Source: Phylloscopus collybita
Lineage: Eukaryota; Chordata; Aves; Passeriformes; Phylloscopidae
DNA: 64,000 nt
NCBI GenBank assembly: GCA_027886175.1
Contig: JAJNNQ010000130.1
Coordinates: forward strand, 14,587,501-14,651,500
Direction of reading: 5' to 3'
The translations under genes were made by a program, and so were the position numbers. This document shows, one piece after another, positions 25,648 to 37,000 of the stretch (position 1 is its first letter; each line of letters begins with the position of its first letter). Under the pieces are notes generated by a model. The model saw only the letters and a program-made list of their open reading frames with translations. It was not told the DNA's origin and ran no database searches.

Positions 25648-25708
25648 CATGTGAAGCCAGAGCTTCATCCCTTCACATGTCCTGGACCAAAAGATATGTG
25701 AAGGGATG
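25648..25708. repeat. Compound inverted repeat / hairpin
   Basis: CATCCCTTCACAT (25666-25678) pairs perfectly with ATGTGAAGGGATG (25696-25708), giving a 13-base stem and a 17-base loop. Allowing a bulge, the pairing extends a few bases further out. A third related word, CATGTGAAG at 25648-25656, can also pair with CTTCACATG at 25671-25679, so two alternative stems compete for the same central arm. No small-RNA family is recognised. Confidence 0.8.
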
Positions 25709-26374
25709 CAAGGGCTGAATAATTTTGCTTCTGATTTTCACGTTGATTTTCAGGCACAGAAGCATCTTAATGGGTATGACCTCAGATTTTCAGTCTTGAA
25801 GATCTCTCTGACATAGAGGTGGGGTTATTTTTCCACTTCTAGTGCAATAAGAATACAACACTAGTGAAGCAGGTGCCGGTACCAGCTTGAAAAGGCTGCG
25901 GGGATCCATTTGTCCCGTAACCCAGCAGTCGTTCCTATGCTGTGGAGGAGCAGGTTTTGTTCCTGTTACTCTGGCTGTTTAAAAATAATGCATCCCAGAA
26001 CTGGGGGGGAGGGAAATTGCAGGCATTCAGCCAGCCCTTCCTGGTGCACAATGACAGGAAGGCACTGCTATGGTTTCTCTGGGGCCTGCATGACCTGATA
26101 CAATTCTGCCAAAGAAATACAGCGAGGGCGCGAGGCAAATCCAGGTACAGTACGTGAGCTCAGTGTTAAAGGACAGATAATGCTGGACACGTTAGAAGCT
26201 GTGCTATGAAAATACCTCCTCTTCTGCTGGTAAATGCTGATTATTCCTCGGCATCTTCATACAGGAAAGCCACTTACCTTTAGCAAATGACCATTAGTCT
26301 TAGGTATTCATTGGCTTTTTCTCCCATTGTGTGTCATCATATTGAACGACTCTGCCTGCTTCTGAGAGAACACA

Positions 26375-26764
26375 CACCATGGCTGAGAGAGCTGGGGGTG
26401 TTAATCCTGGAGAAGAGAAGGCTCCAGGGAAACCTTAGAGTACCTCCAGTACCTGAAGGGGCAACAGGACTGTTGAAGAGGGACTTTTTACAAGGGCCTG
26501 GAGTGGCAGGACAAAGGGGAATGGCTTTAAACTGACAGACAGCAGGTTTAGATTGGATATTAGGAAGAAATTCATCACAGTGAGGGTGGGGAGGCCCTGG
26601 CACAGGCTGCCCAGAGAAGATGCCCCATCCCTGGGAATGTTCAAGGGCAGGCTGGATGGGGCTCTGAGCAACCTGGTCTAGTGGAAGCTGTCCCTGCCCA
26701 TGCAGGGGGTTGGAACTAAACAATCCCTAATGTCCCTCCCAACCCAGATCATCCCATGATTCTT
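26375..26764 (+). mobile_element. CR1 LINE fragment, longest plus-strand copy
   Basis: About 390 bases of CR1 on the plus strand, from the end of ORF2 through the 3' end. In one frame the residues LEKRRLQGNL (from about 26407) match the well-known conserved tail region of CR1 reverse-transcriptase ORF2. Further along come GGATATTAGGAAGAAATTC, GGCACAGGCTGCCCAGAGAAG, CCCATCCCTGGGAATGTTCAAGG cut by small changes, GAGCAACCTGGTCTAGTGG and the terminal CATCCCATGATTCT. It is 5'-truncated and frame-broken, so it cannot move by itself. Confidence 0.95.
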
Positions 26765-27940
26765 GCTGTCCCTTTGAGAGCTCGCAACACTTCAGATCAC
26801 AGATGCAACTGATTTGGGGGGGGAGGGAGTCAAAAAACATCACTGAAACACCCAGAACAAGGCAAATTATTCCAAATCCTTTCAAGACTCAGCGCCCTGT
26901 TCTTTCTGACACTCAGTGACAAATAGAATGTGGTCCTGTAATTAAAATTACTACAGAGACAAAGCAAACAAACCCTGGAGCAGATTAGAAACGTCTAATC
27001 ATGACAGAAAAATTGCACCACAGAAATATGCTAAACAAAACACGTACTATGAATACCTTAAAAAACAAAGACAAATGCAAGATTGCAAAGATCAACAATA
27101 AAAATTAAATGTAAAAAAAGCCCTCAAAACAAATGTCTCCTAAATTAATGACAATATTTATAGAACAGATCTAAGCACAGACCTAATATTTAGCTTTATT
27201 TAAAATTTGGCTCCCAAGAGAATTAAAAAACCAGCTGGTATTGTTGATCTAATAGCGCCATGTCGTCCCAAGCAGACAGTGTAAGGACTGTGTGAGGCTC
27301 AATGTCAACAAGCCACAGACTCGGAAAGACTGAGTTTACTATTTTATTTTATGTTTAAATGTTGTGCTGCAATGAGAGCGGAATTAGATGAAATTTGAGA
27401 GCAAATATACAGTTTGAACCCTAATTAATTTAGTCAGTTTAAGAAGAGGGAGAAATAAATATCACCCCACTCAGTACAGCGGGCTGAACTGTACAGTTCA
27501 ACATCCACAGAGAGCATCAGCTGCCTGAGGAACTTTGTCCTTTGGAGTTCACTTTGGTTTTCAGGAGGGATCTGCAAAACTAAATTAAGAGCAACACAGC
27601 AATCCAAATTCAGTTCTTCATTAGTCACCCATAGAGAGGAAGCAGTTTATTGTTTGAATTTCAAAAACTTGATAAAAATCGGGCTGTCTAGGTGTTTGTT
27701 TGTCGATTATAATGTCTAACATGTGGCAATGTAAATATCAGTTAGGATCCTTTCTCTTCTAAATAAACATAATTCAAAGCATCAACAAAAAACAAACTCA
27801 GGAAGGCATTTTGACCTGTTGCTGTTGGCCAAAATGATGACTATCTCCAGCGTGACAGTGTGTTCCATGAAACAGGCTGCTCAGTTACAGCTTTCCACTA
27901 CCTTTGCTATACGTTTATTCAGTGGTCCTGAGAAAATATC
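26765..27940. other. AT-rich unique block, possible conserved non-coding DNA
   Basis: No gene is seen. The block is rich in TAAT/ATTA words and carries several dyads: GTAATT-AA-AATTAC at 26938-26951, GATTAGA-AACG-TCTAATC at 26983-27000 and a 16-base perfect palindrome at 27485-27500. It lies between two CR1 copies and is free of recognisable repeats. Such composition is common in developmental enhancers, but this is inference only. Confidence 0.45.
27485..27500. repeat. Perfect 16-base palindrome
   Basis: TGAACTGT followed directly by ACAGTTCA. Read as nuclear-receptor-like half-sites (AGTTCA), it forms an everted pair with a four-base spacer. That reading is an inference, as the sequence itself shows only the palindrome. 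Confidence 0.85.
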
Positions 27941-28072
27941 TGGGGCTTGTTCAGCATGAGAAGACCTGTGTGAGAGCAATCTGGTCTAGCTGAAGATGTT
28001 CCTGCTCATTTCAGTGAGGCTGGACTAGATGACTCCCAATGGTTCCTTCCAACCCAAACCATTCTGCGATCA
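27941..28072 (+). mobile_element. CR1 LINE fragment with internal deletion
   Basis: Plus-strand CR1. The left part (GGGGCTTGTTCAGCATGAGAAG) is the ORF2-tail region normally several hundred bases from the 3' end. The right part (GAGCAATCTGGTCTAGCTG, then GGCTGGACTAGATGACTCCC, TTCCTTCCAACCCAAACCATTC) is the 3' end. The join near 27970-27978 means the middle, including the part present in the copy at 26375-26764, has been lost. Confidence 0.85.
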
Positions 28073-29142
28073 GTGAGAGGAAATGAGGACTTTGCAATTG
28101 CCTGAGACAGCTTCATAAACTGCCAGTACACACTTATATTTCCAAATTTGCACACGTACATGCATTAATATGATGCTGCTGACAAACTAAAACCCATTTG
28201 TTGCTGCCAAAGCTGATTCCATACTGCTCGTACAGAGTTACAGAAACCACTCGCACGTCTAGGGCTTGTGGAATGTGTAGGAGGGCAGGAGAGCAGCCAG
28301 CTCCCCCACCCAGCCCAGCACACATGTGAGAAACACCCAAGGGACTTTTTGATTTGCAGCAAATATTGAATCAGGGTGACAAAGGGGATGAGTGAGTCTG
28401 AGCTGTCTCCCCCTTTTCCTCGTGTTGAGGGAACAAAGCAAAGCACAGGGAGGGCAGCCTCTGCAACGCCCCAAATGCCTCCCGCCTGGAAGGATGTTTC
28501 TTCCCTCCAGCTTTTCCAGCCTGGCCCTTTTCCATCTCATGTGGAACAAATGTCAGAATAATCCTGACACGGAAATCTCTTAGCCATGCTTTAAAATCTG
28601 TCTGCACATGGCGGGGGAAAAACCCAAATATCTGATACGTGCATCAATATGGGTGTTCCCTAATTGACAGAAATCTGTGGATCAGTGCTCTTCCCGGCCA
28701 GGAGTGCCTGCCCAGGTATGTGCCCAACCCTTTGCTACTGATGTGACACACTGCCTGCTGTCAAAATCTATCTAACATTCCCTTTTTTCCTCTTTATATT
28801 TATTCATACTGAGAGCCTATAATCTTTTACTAAGAAGAATTTTTGTAAGAAATAACAGAAAAGTGCTTCCTAAGCCCATTTTATAGGGAAACTTACTTTT
28901 TTTGTTTCCAATCGTTGCATATCTTTATCCCCTCTGGAATGATTTCTCGGTGATATATGGTGCTAGATGCTCTTTACCATCACTTTCTTGGCATTGAATT
29001 GCACTCAGTTTAGTTTCTGACACATCCGGTTGAACAATAAAGTTTTGGAAAAATTTGAGCCCTGACACACAGGAGCTGTACATAAATTTCCTTTAATGTT
29101 CCTAACGGCATCTTTTGCATTCAGGAGACCATTTAATATCAG

Positions 29143-29147
<5 letters not shown>

Positions 29148-29190
<43 letters not shown>
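29148..29190. repeat. Pure run of 43 T
   Basis: An uninterrupted homopolymer with no other base. It could be the poly(A) tail of a retroposed copy on the minus strand, with the body to the right, but no recognisable gene body follows. Length in the real genome is uncertain because such runs are prone to sequencing error. Confidence 0.95.
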
Positions 29191-29191
<1 letters not shown>

Positions 29192-30555
29192 ACTCTTCTG
29201 CTGTCTCCATTTTTGGACCAGGTCAGCGAGAGGAGCAGAAACCATGGTAAATCTCTGAGTTACATTTCCTATAGTGCCCTTGCAAACTAAAAATTTAAAA
29301 TCATTTTCTTATCTGAATGAGAAATAGCCTCTAAAATAGCTTATAAATCTGGGTTTAGCCTTCATTCTTCAACATAAAGTCATGGATTTAGTCCTATTTT
29401 AGGAACAATTGCTGATTCATAAAACCTTGGGAATGACCTGAAATTTCACTCAAAGTCATTTTCTCAGGTCTGATAATGATTTCAGTGTATCTCAATCTAG
29501 AACCTGCTATATTTGCTGAAATGTGACAGAGAAATTAATTAGGGTAACCCTAATTCAGCCCAAGCACTTGACCTTACAGCACAGGGCAAACCTCTGAGCC
29601 AGATCCAGCTCCCACTTGGTATTGTGGAAGATGTTCCCACATTGCATTTTGCTCTTCTCTGTACAGCTGGCACCATGCCTGCCCCCTGCACACTGAGTTT
29701 TTTTAATATCAAAGGTCTCCTCCTCCTTGTGAGATGTCGAACCACGCAAAAGCCTGCATTTGCTACACACACTTCTAATGCATAATTTAAAAAGGATAAG
29801 CCAGCATGTTGCCCATGAGCTGTAATTAAATCAGTAACTCCTTGTGGAGTTCTCATTAACTAGTAACAGTAGGAACAGTCGTAGCCCGAGGTAGTCCTTC
29901 CTGCCTGCAAGTTTTATTTTGTTTTTCTGCACATCTGCTTCCTATTGTGCCTTTTAGTACTAACACCTTGAGCATGAATGGTTCCCCTAGGCTTTCTGGC
30001 TGGCCACCTTGCGATTGTTTTCCTCCTTTAAAAATAATAGTGAAAAAAATATAAAAATCCCCTGACCTAAATGATTCAGTTCTCCACAGAGCACTACTGT
30101 CTTCACTGAACCTCTCTGATAGGTCACATTTACATAGTTAATCCTTAATGATGGCAGTTCAGTGTTTCCTCATGAGTGCTGCTGCACATCATACAAGAAA
30201 TACAACCCAAGATTTTTTTTTTTTTTTAATGTATTAACTATAAATTTTCTTGTCCAAGATCCTCCATGTGTGTAAAGGCAGGAAGACCCAGCAATGTAAG
30301 TTGATTTCCAGAGATCCAGGCTCAATTTTCTGCCCCACCACAGATTTTATTGGCAGGCAGAATGGCAGAATTTGCCTTTTTCATGTGTTTAGGTTCATAC
30401 TCCCTGGAGAGGGCTAACCCGAATTTTGGCACTCGTGACTCAGCTATGAGAAGATGAAGAGTTTGGTATTTCCCCAAGGACCTCGCCCTCGGGGCTGTCC
30501 AAAAAGGAGCTGATGAGCAGGGACACATCTGAGCAGCTTCCTCCAACACTGGTGT

Positions 30556-30583
30556 CTGGACTGGACTGGACTGGACTGGACTG
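30556..30583. repeat. CTGGA pentamer microsatellite
   Basis: Five perfect CTGGA units plus a partial CTG. Confidence 0.95.
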
Positions 30584-33500
30584 CAGGGAGGTTCAATGTA
30601 TTAAATCAATTTCTAACAGACATTCCCAACCTATTTGGTCATCTACACTCTTCAGCAGTGGATAAGGAGATAGTTCTGGATGAAGGTGAGTAGGTCTCAA
30701 GGCAAAGCCCTCAGCAATTGCCCAGCATGTTGAAAATCCTCTGGCTGATGCTGTCTAAGCTCATATCAGATGTCCAGGTGTTTTTGCTACTACCAAGAAA
30801 TTGGCTGCTGGGTTTTCTTCACCTTACTGTTGAGTAGTTTTTCATCATAAGAAAGGTTTGTACCCAGAAAAGAGACTAAGACTTAACATGGCCTCAAAGC
30901 ACACTCACTAGAGAGACCAGAGTAGTTGTTACCCCAGAAGTGTTTACATTTTAACTGAGAATTTAATGGAAAAATACATTGACCTGGTTTAAGTGCTTCT
31001 GCACCCATGTGCTAGGAAAAAATAAGGCAACTTTGTATGTCCTTTCCCGTTTGGAGGCATTTCTGGCTTGCTTGTTAATAAAAAAAAAGAAATTAAAATT
31101 ATCTCAGGTCACTCTTCACATTTTAACTTTGGCAGAGTTTGCACTACAGACTGAGAACTTTCAGAATCTGCATATAGCACTTCATATCAACAACCAAAGC
31201 CAAAAATGCTTTGGATTGTTCAGAAACTATTTATATTTTACAGATATGGCTTTCACACACTTACTACTTAATTGCATTATAAAAGTATTCCTCTTCTGTC
31301 AAGGCTGGTTGAAAAGCAGGCCGTGCCCAGATGTTCTGCTCTCTGCCAGACTGTGATGCTTATGTGAGTGAAGCAGAGAAACACTTCACTTCCAGACAGG
31401 CACAAATTGCATCTGTCTTGCCTTTGTTTTTATGAGGTCTACTCTATCAAACAGGATATGTTGGAGGCCCCAATTCAAGTACACAACTCACTTTATGCAA
31501 ATGTTTATGAGCATGACTGAGTAGGAATGGCTTTGCCATATTAGGAGCTAGGAAAAGGGAATAGTTCGAAATGTATATGTCCAAAATAATGAAGATTTAA
31601 CTACAGATGTCTCAGCAAAACTCTTGAAAGGAAAACAAAAGCCCAGATAGGAGCAATATTGTTTATCAATAAAGTTCATGAACTCATTTGTTCCTTAAAG
31701 AGAGGCAAAAAAAAAGGGTCAAAATATATTTATAAGGGCAAAAGGGGGAAAAATCTTTTACTTTAAGATCACAGTTGTAAGATTATGTGAAGTTTAATAA
31801 ACTATGCTCACACAAAAATGTTTTTCACAAAAGGATGCAGTCTTTCTGACAGTGTCTCCTATAGTAGCTTGTTTCTTTTTCTGTCATAAACTCCTGGTTA
31901 ACTTAGGCAGGCAAGATCTTATGGACAGTGTGGCTGCCCAACATCAAGGCTTTCAAAATGATGCCAGGCTTGCATGGCTTTCAAGGCTCCATTTCCCCTT
32001 AGCTTGCCACTTCTTGCACCACTGTCCTCTTTGATCTCCATGAGGTGCCAGAGCTTTGTGCATTCCACGCCAGCAATGCTGTGAGGGGATGGATAAAGCA
32101 CAGACCCGTGAAAGCAGCTCTCGGCTGTTTCATAACTTTTTTTGTGAAACTTTACTTGGTCAAGAAAGAACTTTTCCTTGGCTAAACAGAGAAGGAAGAC
32201 TGACTGGCTGTAAAGCAGAATTCAAAATACAGCTCATTTTCTAAAAGAATATCTTCTGCTGGTCACTCTCTCTGTCAAAGTAACAGACAAAGTGCCAGGA
32301 TTATGACTCCTTTGCTCTGAACACCTTGAGTCTGGCTGGTTTCCATTTGCAAATCACAACAATAGAAACCTTGCAAAAAAGAAAGGGCCAACAAGCTGAA
32401 AATTAGCGCTGGAACCTGCCAGGCAGTGAGTTCTGGCCCCAGTGGTTTGTGAGCACTGACTCAGAAGTTCTTCCTTTTCTTTCCAGCCCATTCCCAATTG
32501 CTTATTGCTTCCTCCCATCTGTTTACTTTTGAAAAACTAAATGTCACCCACCATCTCTACCAATTTAGCTCTCAACTCTTCCTATCTAACAGGCCATTCC
32601 TCAAATTCTCCATACTTTTGAAAGTTCTCCAAAGTTCTTTATCTGACCAACTATTCCAGATTCTTACAAAATATCTTCTAAGAGATATCTGACCTCTTAA
32701 ATGTTGCCAAGTCTTGTTTCTCTGAAACTATTTTTATTTAGTTTGATTTCCAATGCACTTTCTGAAAGCTTTTAGTTACAGAAACTTCAGAGTTTTTCCC
32801 ATTATATTTGGTATTCAAGCCCCCAGGCCTGCAAGTAAAACAATACATGAAGACATATTCAGATGTTTCCAGGCTCAAATTCTTGTACAATTTCCTTCAG
32901 TTTAGAGAAAAAAAAAATATTTTACATAGTTTTCTTCACTAATTTCTTGTATCAACAGCCTGGCTACTCTGTGTTTCCCAGCAGTCTAATTTGCCTTATC
33001 GTTTAAACTTGGTGAGTTACTCATATAATTCTCTGTGAAATAAAGTAAAAGAAACCTACTCTGTAAATATGGCCCATAATGTGTACCTTGTTCTTCAGGA
33101 ATCTCACAAACATTAATTATTCTGCATCGACCATACCACACTGGAGAAATAAAAACTTTGTTCCACGGTTTTATTCCCAAGGCCTTTTGATTATTTCTGG
33201 CATCCGCAAATCATGTGACAGCTCTGAAGTCCTTCAAAGTCTCTCAAGAAGACATGTCAAAAGAACTGTAAAAAGTGAGGCTTCATAAAACATCTTATTC
33301 GATGTCTTTTCATTTCACTCCTTATTCCTCAACTGGCCATGACCTCCTTAAAGGATAAAAACTGAAGACCAACCCCTTTTTCTTCCCCAGACTCTTTTCT
33401 AAAAACAGTGTTGTAGTGTAAGCAATTTGGGGATGTTGCACAGGCTTTCCTTAAACTTTCTGCCAGAAAATACATTTAGGAGTTATAAATAGCCCATGTG

Positions 33501-35144
33501 TATATAGAAAGGAGTTTACCCTATAGGCTTAACGTTATGTACAGTATAAGTTGTTTTCTGTGTTTTGAGCACAGTAGAAAGCAAGTTCTACACAGTGTAC
33601 GGTTCATGTTCTCAATTCTGGTAATGCTTGAGGAAACAGCACTAAATCATTTTTATTTGCTGAGATATCAAAAGGGCCTTGGCTGACATAACATCAGGGA
33701 AGAAAGGCTGTGACTCTCAGCGAGTTAAAAGGTACCATTTTCATGGAAGGATGGCAGAGATGAGAAACCCTCTGCCTCCCTCACACTGCTTTCATTTTCC
33801 TCAGCTGCCTGACAAGGCACTTTTGTTCAGCTGGATGTGGACGGGGAAAACTTGCAGACTTGCAAGCTTTCAGTAGGGATCAAGCAGCAGCGAGTGCTCA
33901 GCAGCACACACGACTGGATGCTGACCTCAATCAAACTGCCTCTTCACAAGCAGCCCCCAGAACTTGGCAAGCCCAGCTTTCCAGGCGCTAATTAAAAAGG
34001 AGCCGAGCCAAGTGTGTTTGCACAAGTGTCACGGTCACACTTCTGTCTTCATGCTCGTTATGTGATCAGCATCAAAACTGCTCATTAGAAAGGCTTCTCA
34101 AAATGTTCCAGGAACCCAGTTCTGTGCAATTTGTACTTCAGCTGCGTGTGCAATTAGGGGATGAATACACAAATGAGTGGGAGGCTGATTAATTTTCTCC
34201 ATGCCTGTGAAAGCAACGTTTACCAAGCACCTAATGGATGCTAAAAGAAAGTGACACTCACCGTTCATGTACTTCTGTCAGGATGAAAGGTAATACTTCA
34301 CAACTGCCATGACAGGTCTTGTCTTGAAAATCAGTCCTTAATTACCTTCCCGGTGCTACAAACAACCTCAGATAGGTAGAGTCAACGTGCTGTACAAGGA
34401 GAGATCTTCAAAGAAGTGTTGCTTCAATCCTGCCCCATGAAGACTTTGCAGGGACTAAGGCCCAGCAGGAAGGGTCTTGGCAACTCTAGATGTGTACACC
34501 AGTAAGAGAAAAAGCCTCTGCATCTAGTTTAGTAGCAAAAGAGTGGAGGTTCAAGTTGTAAGAAAGGTTTCTTAGGTCCTCCTGCCTGCCCCAGGTAATT
34601 TCACCTAACAGATGCAGTGTGAAATAAATGCCTAAACTATAAAGGGCATTATAAAATGTCACATCATTCTCATTTTCAGTATTATGACTGGCCTTGGATT
34701 TTAGTCACAGGTATCATGAGTTTCACTTATATTTCTTTATTAGTGTCTGCAACTTCTGCCTCTGTGCAGGGCATGTTGGGCAATTTAATTTAATTTAAAA
34801 AAAAAGGTATTTCTGTGACTTACAAAAATCAAACCTTCATCTTTGTGACATGCTTGTAAAGAGCTGACACCAAGCTGTGTGAGGAGGCCTGAAAGAAGCT
34901 CACTTCTTGCCACTGAAAAATGTGGAAAGGTGGATGGGTCACTGGTTGTCCAGTCCCATCTGACACCTCTTACATTAAAGCATATTGCAAGTAAAAACTC
35001 TCTTTGATACTAAGACTTAAAAGCTGAAAGTAAATGTGTTGTGCTTTAATCTGTGGGAGATCAGGTCCCAGTTACACTCTATTTAAAGGAAGCTTGATAC
35101 ACAACCCAAAACTGGAAGAAATACCCATATATGTGTTAGTAGTT

Positions 35145-35193
35145 AGTATATATATATATATTAAAAAAAAAAAAAAGGGAGAGAGAGAAAACT
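35145..35193. repeat. Compound TA / A / GA simple repeat
   Basis: A TA dinucleotide run is followed by a run of A and then short GA repeats. It is non-coding low-complexity DNA. Confidence 0.85.
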
Positions 35194-35347
35194 ACATGAT
35201 AAATGCTTATTTTTGCTACAGTAACAGTGCAGACAGTTTCCTGATGGTCCTTTCAAAGGTGAAAATTCAACTTCTACAACTCATCAGTTCTAATTAAGAA
35301 ACAATTAGGACACTGACCACCAGACAGCTTTGGGAAGAACAAGCATA

Positions 35348-35393
35348 CCATCCATCCATCCATCCATCCATCCATCCATCCATCCATCCATCC
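35348..35393. repeat. ATCC tetranucleotide microsatellite
   Basis: About eleven and a half perfect, uninterrupted CATC/ATCC units in 46 bases. The purity and length suggest a currently variable locus. The minus-strand frame across it repeats Trp-Met-Asp-Gly and is an artefact. Confidence 0.97.
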
Positions 35394-36854
35394 TTGCCTT
35401 TAGAACTGCTAATTATTACACCATTAGAGATGGATAATTCTGACAATTGGAAATAGTGGAGGGGAGTATAAGGATATATGAGATGAATATATAAGAGATG
35501 AAAAGACAAAACAGCTCTAGTTCTGTATTTGTTGCAGTGAATTTTGTGGTTCTGTGGATCTCATGAGCAAAAAAGAAGATTTACTGTGGTATTTACCTGA
35601 ACCCCATATATTTGAATAGCCAGATTTTTGAAAAGCTTTCCAGTAAGATCTTCTATTGTCTCAAAATAACCCTGGAATGGGTACTTTATGCATCGTGGAG
35701 TGGGAGAACAGCTTAAAAATACTTCTTGGTAGAATCTGTGAAGTTATTCTGAAGAGTAGACATCCACAAGGAGTTTGTACAAACTGGCTAAAACAACTGC
35801 CAGTAAAACTGAAAGCAAATGAGATCACTCTGTCTTCTGTAAATGGCACTTATTTTACAGAACCCTTATTTTGGATGTTCCTTAGAGAACTCAAAATACA
35901 TTTTATAGGCTCCTGCTCTCCATCCTTCTTTTGTGAAGTCCTGCACCACAAAACCATATGAACAGACTTTGGAAAAACACGCAGGGCTGACGTGAACAAG
36001 CCTCCTTTCCAAGAAGTACTTAGTAATTAGGAGCACCACTGCACGGACCATTAGAACAATGGCTGAGATTGCAAAGGACGATGGTGGAAAGACCCAAACT
36101 ATGTGGATGAGAACCAGGTCAGGATGTAACACATTCCTAGCATTGAAAGCAATGGCTTGTTGGATCCGAAACCTGTAATAAACCCAGCGCCAACTGTTGC
36201 TCCAGCAGACTCCAATCTGGAGCAATACATTTATCTTAAATAAATACCTTGTGTGGGAGGGGGCAATGCATGTGTTTTGGTTATTATTCCAAGGCAGCTG
36301 TTGTTAGATAGAGACTCTGAGTGCCCTGAGAAGCATCCTGGTGCAAAAATATTTTGTAGGTGAAGAGGTCAAAAGTGGGGTGCCCTTTAACAGAGGAGGG
36401 CTCAGTTTATCAAGGGACCCTGCAATCTGTCATAGTGACATTGATACCGCGCTACATCTGTTTTAAACCCTGACGTACTTTATATACAACACATCTACAT
36501 GCAGTCATTGTTTTTCCCCCAGTATTTTGTAGTGTATGCTCATGCTTAAAAACTTAAAGACAGGCTCACAAAGAGGACTCCGCTCCTTTTCTGTTTCATT
36601 CTCCAGAATCACTTATATCAAGCACACAACAGGCACTGGCAATGTTTGTGTATATATCCAGTTGGAACACCAAGAAATTAAGTAAATTGATTGTGATTTC
36701 ACAGTATTCTTAAATTGCCTGAGGCCATGCATGTTTCTCCTAGTTTGTATCAAAGCATTTGTGTCCACAAGCATAACTGGAACTGAGATTCTTCTTTTGG
36801 CTCTTTATCTCAGGCCTCCAAGACAGAGAAGATAATTTTCTCCATAATATATCT

Positions 36855-37000
36855 CAGATCATCAGATCACAGAATGCCCTGGGTTGAAAGGGACCTTAAA
36901 GATAACTGCATTCCAACCCCCTGCCATGGGCAGGGACACCTTCTGCTGGACCAGGTTGTTCAGAGCTCCATCCAGTTTGGCCTCAAACACTTCCAGGGAT
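36855..37000 (-). mobile_element. CR1 LINE fragment, minus strand 3' end
   Basis: Reverse-complement CR1 3' end. Landmarks on the plus strand are ATCAGATCACAGAATGCCC, GGGTTGAAAGGGACCTTAAAG, CATTCCAACCCCCTGCCATGG, GGCAGGGACACCTTC, GACCAGGTTGTTCAGAGC and TCCAGTTTGGCCTCAAACAC. It ends inside the 3' untranslated part, so it is strongly 5'-truncated and non-coding. Confidence 0.93.

Larger units (their letters stand above)
17999..26374. other. Long non-coding unique stretch, no gene seen
   Basis: About 8.4 kb without a recognisable exon. It holds a possible ancient repeat at 20870-20945, perfect small duplications at 20268-20291 and 22389-22417, an 18-A run at about 23165-23182, a GTTT-rich tract at 23329-23383 and a hairpin at 25648-25708. 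Open frames up to 110 codons (23863-24195) show no domain, signal or family resemblance. Confidence 0.7.
28073..36854. other. Long non-coding unique stretch, no gene seen
   Basis: About 8.8 kb with no recognisable exon or RNA gene. Simple repeats are listed separately (T run at 29148, CTGGA at 30556, TA/A/GA at 35145, ATCC at 35348). The block from about 33880 to 34260 is repeat-free, with AATTAA and AAGTG-type words, and is a candidate for conserved non-coding DNA. Open frames up to 125 codons (30979-31356) and 119 codons (35866-36225, minus) match no family I know. Confidence 0.7.

Noticed and set aside
26287..26535. 82-codon open frame containing a reverse-transcriptase tail motif
   Set aside because: It is part of the truncated CR1 copy and not an independent gene.
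35294..35509. Frame with a repeating Trp-Met-Asp-Gly
   Set aside because: It is the translation of the ATCC microsatellite.
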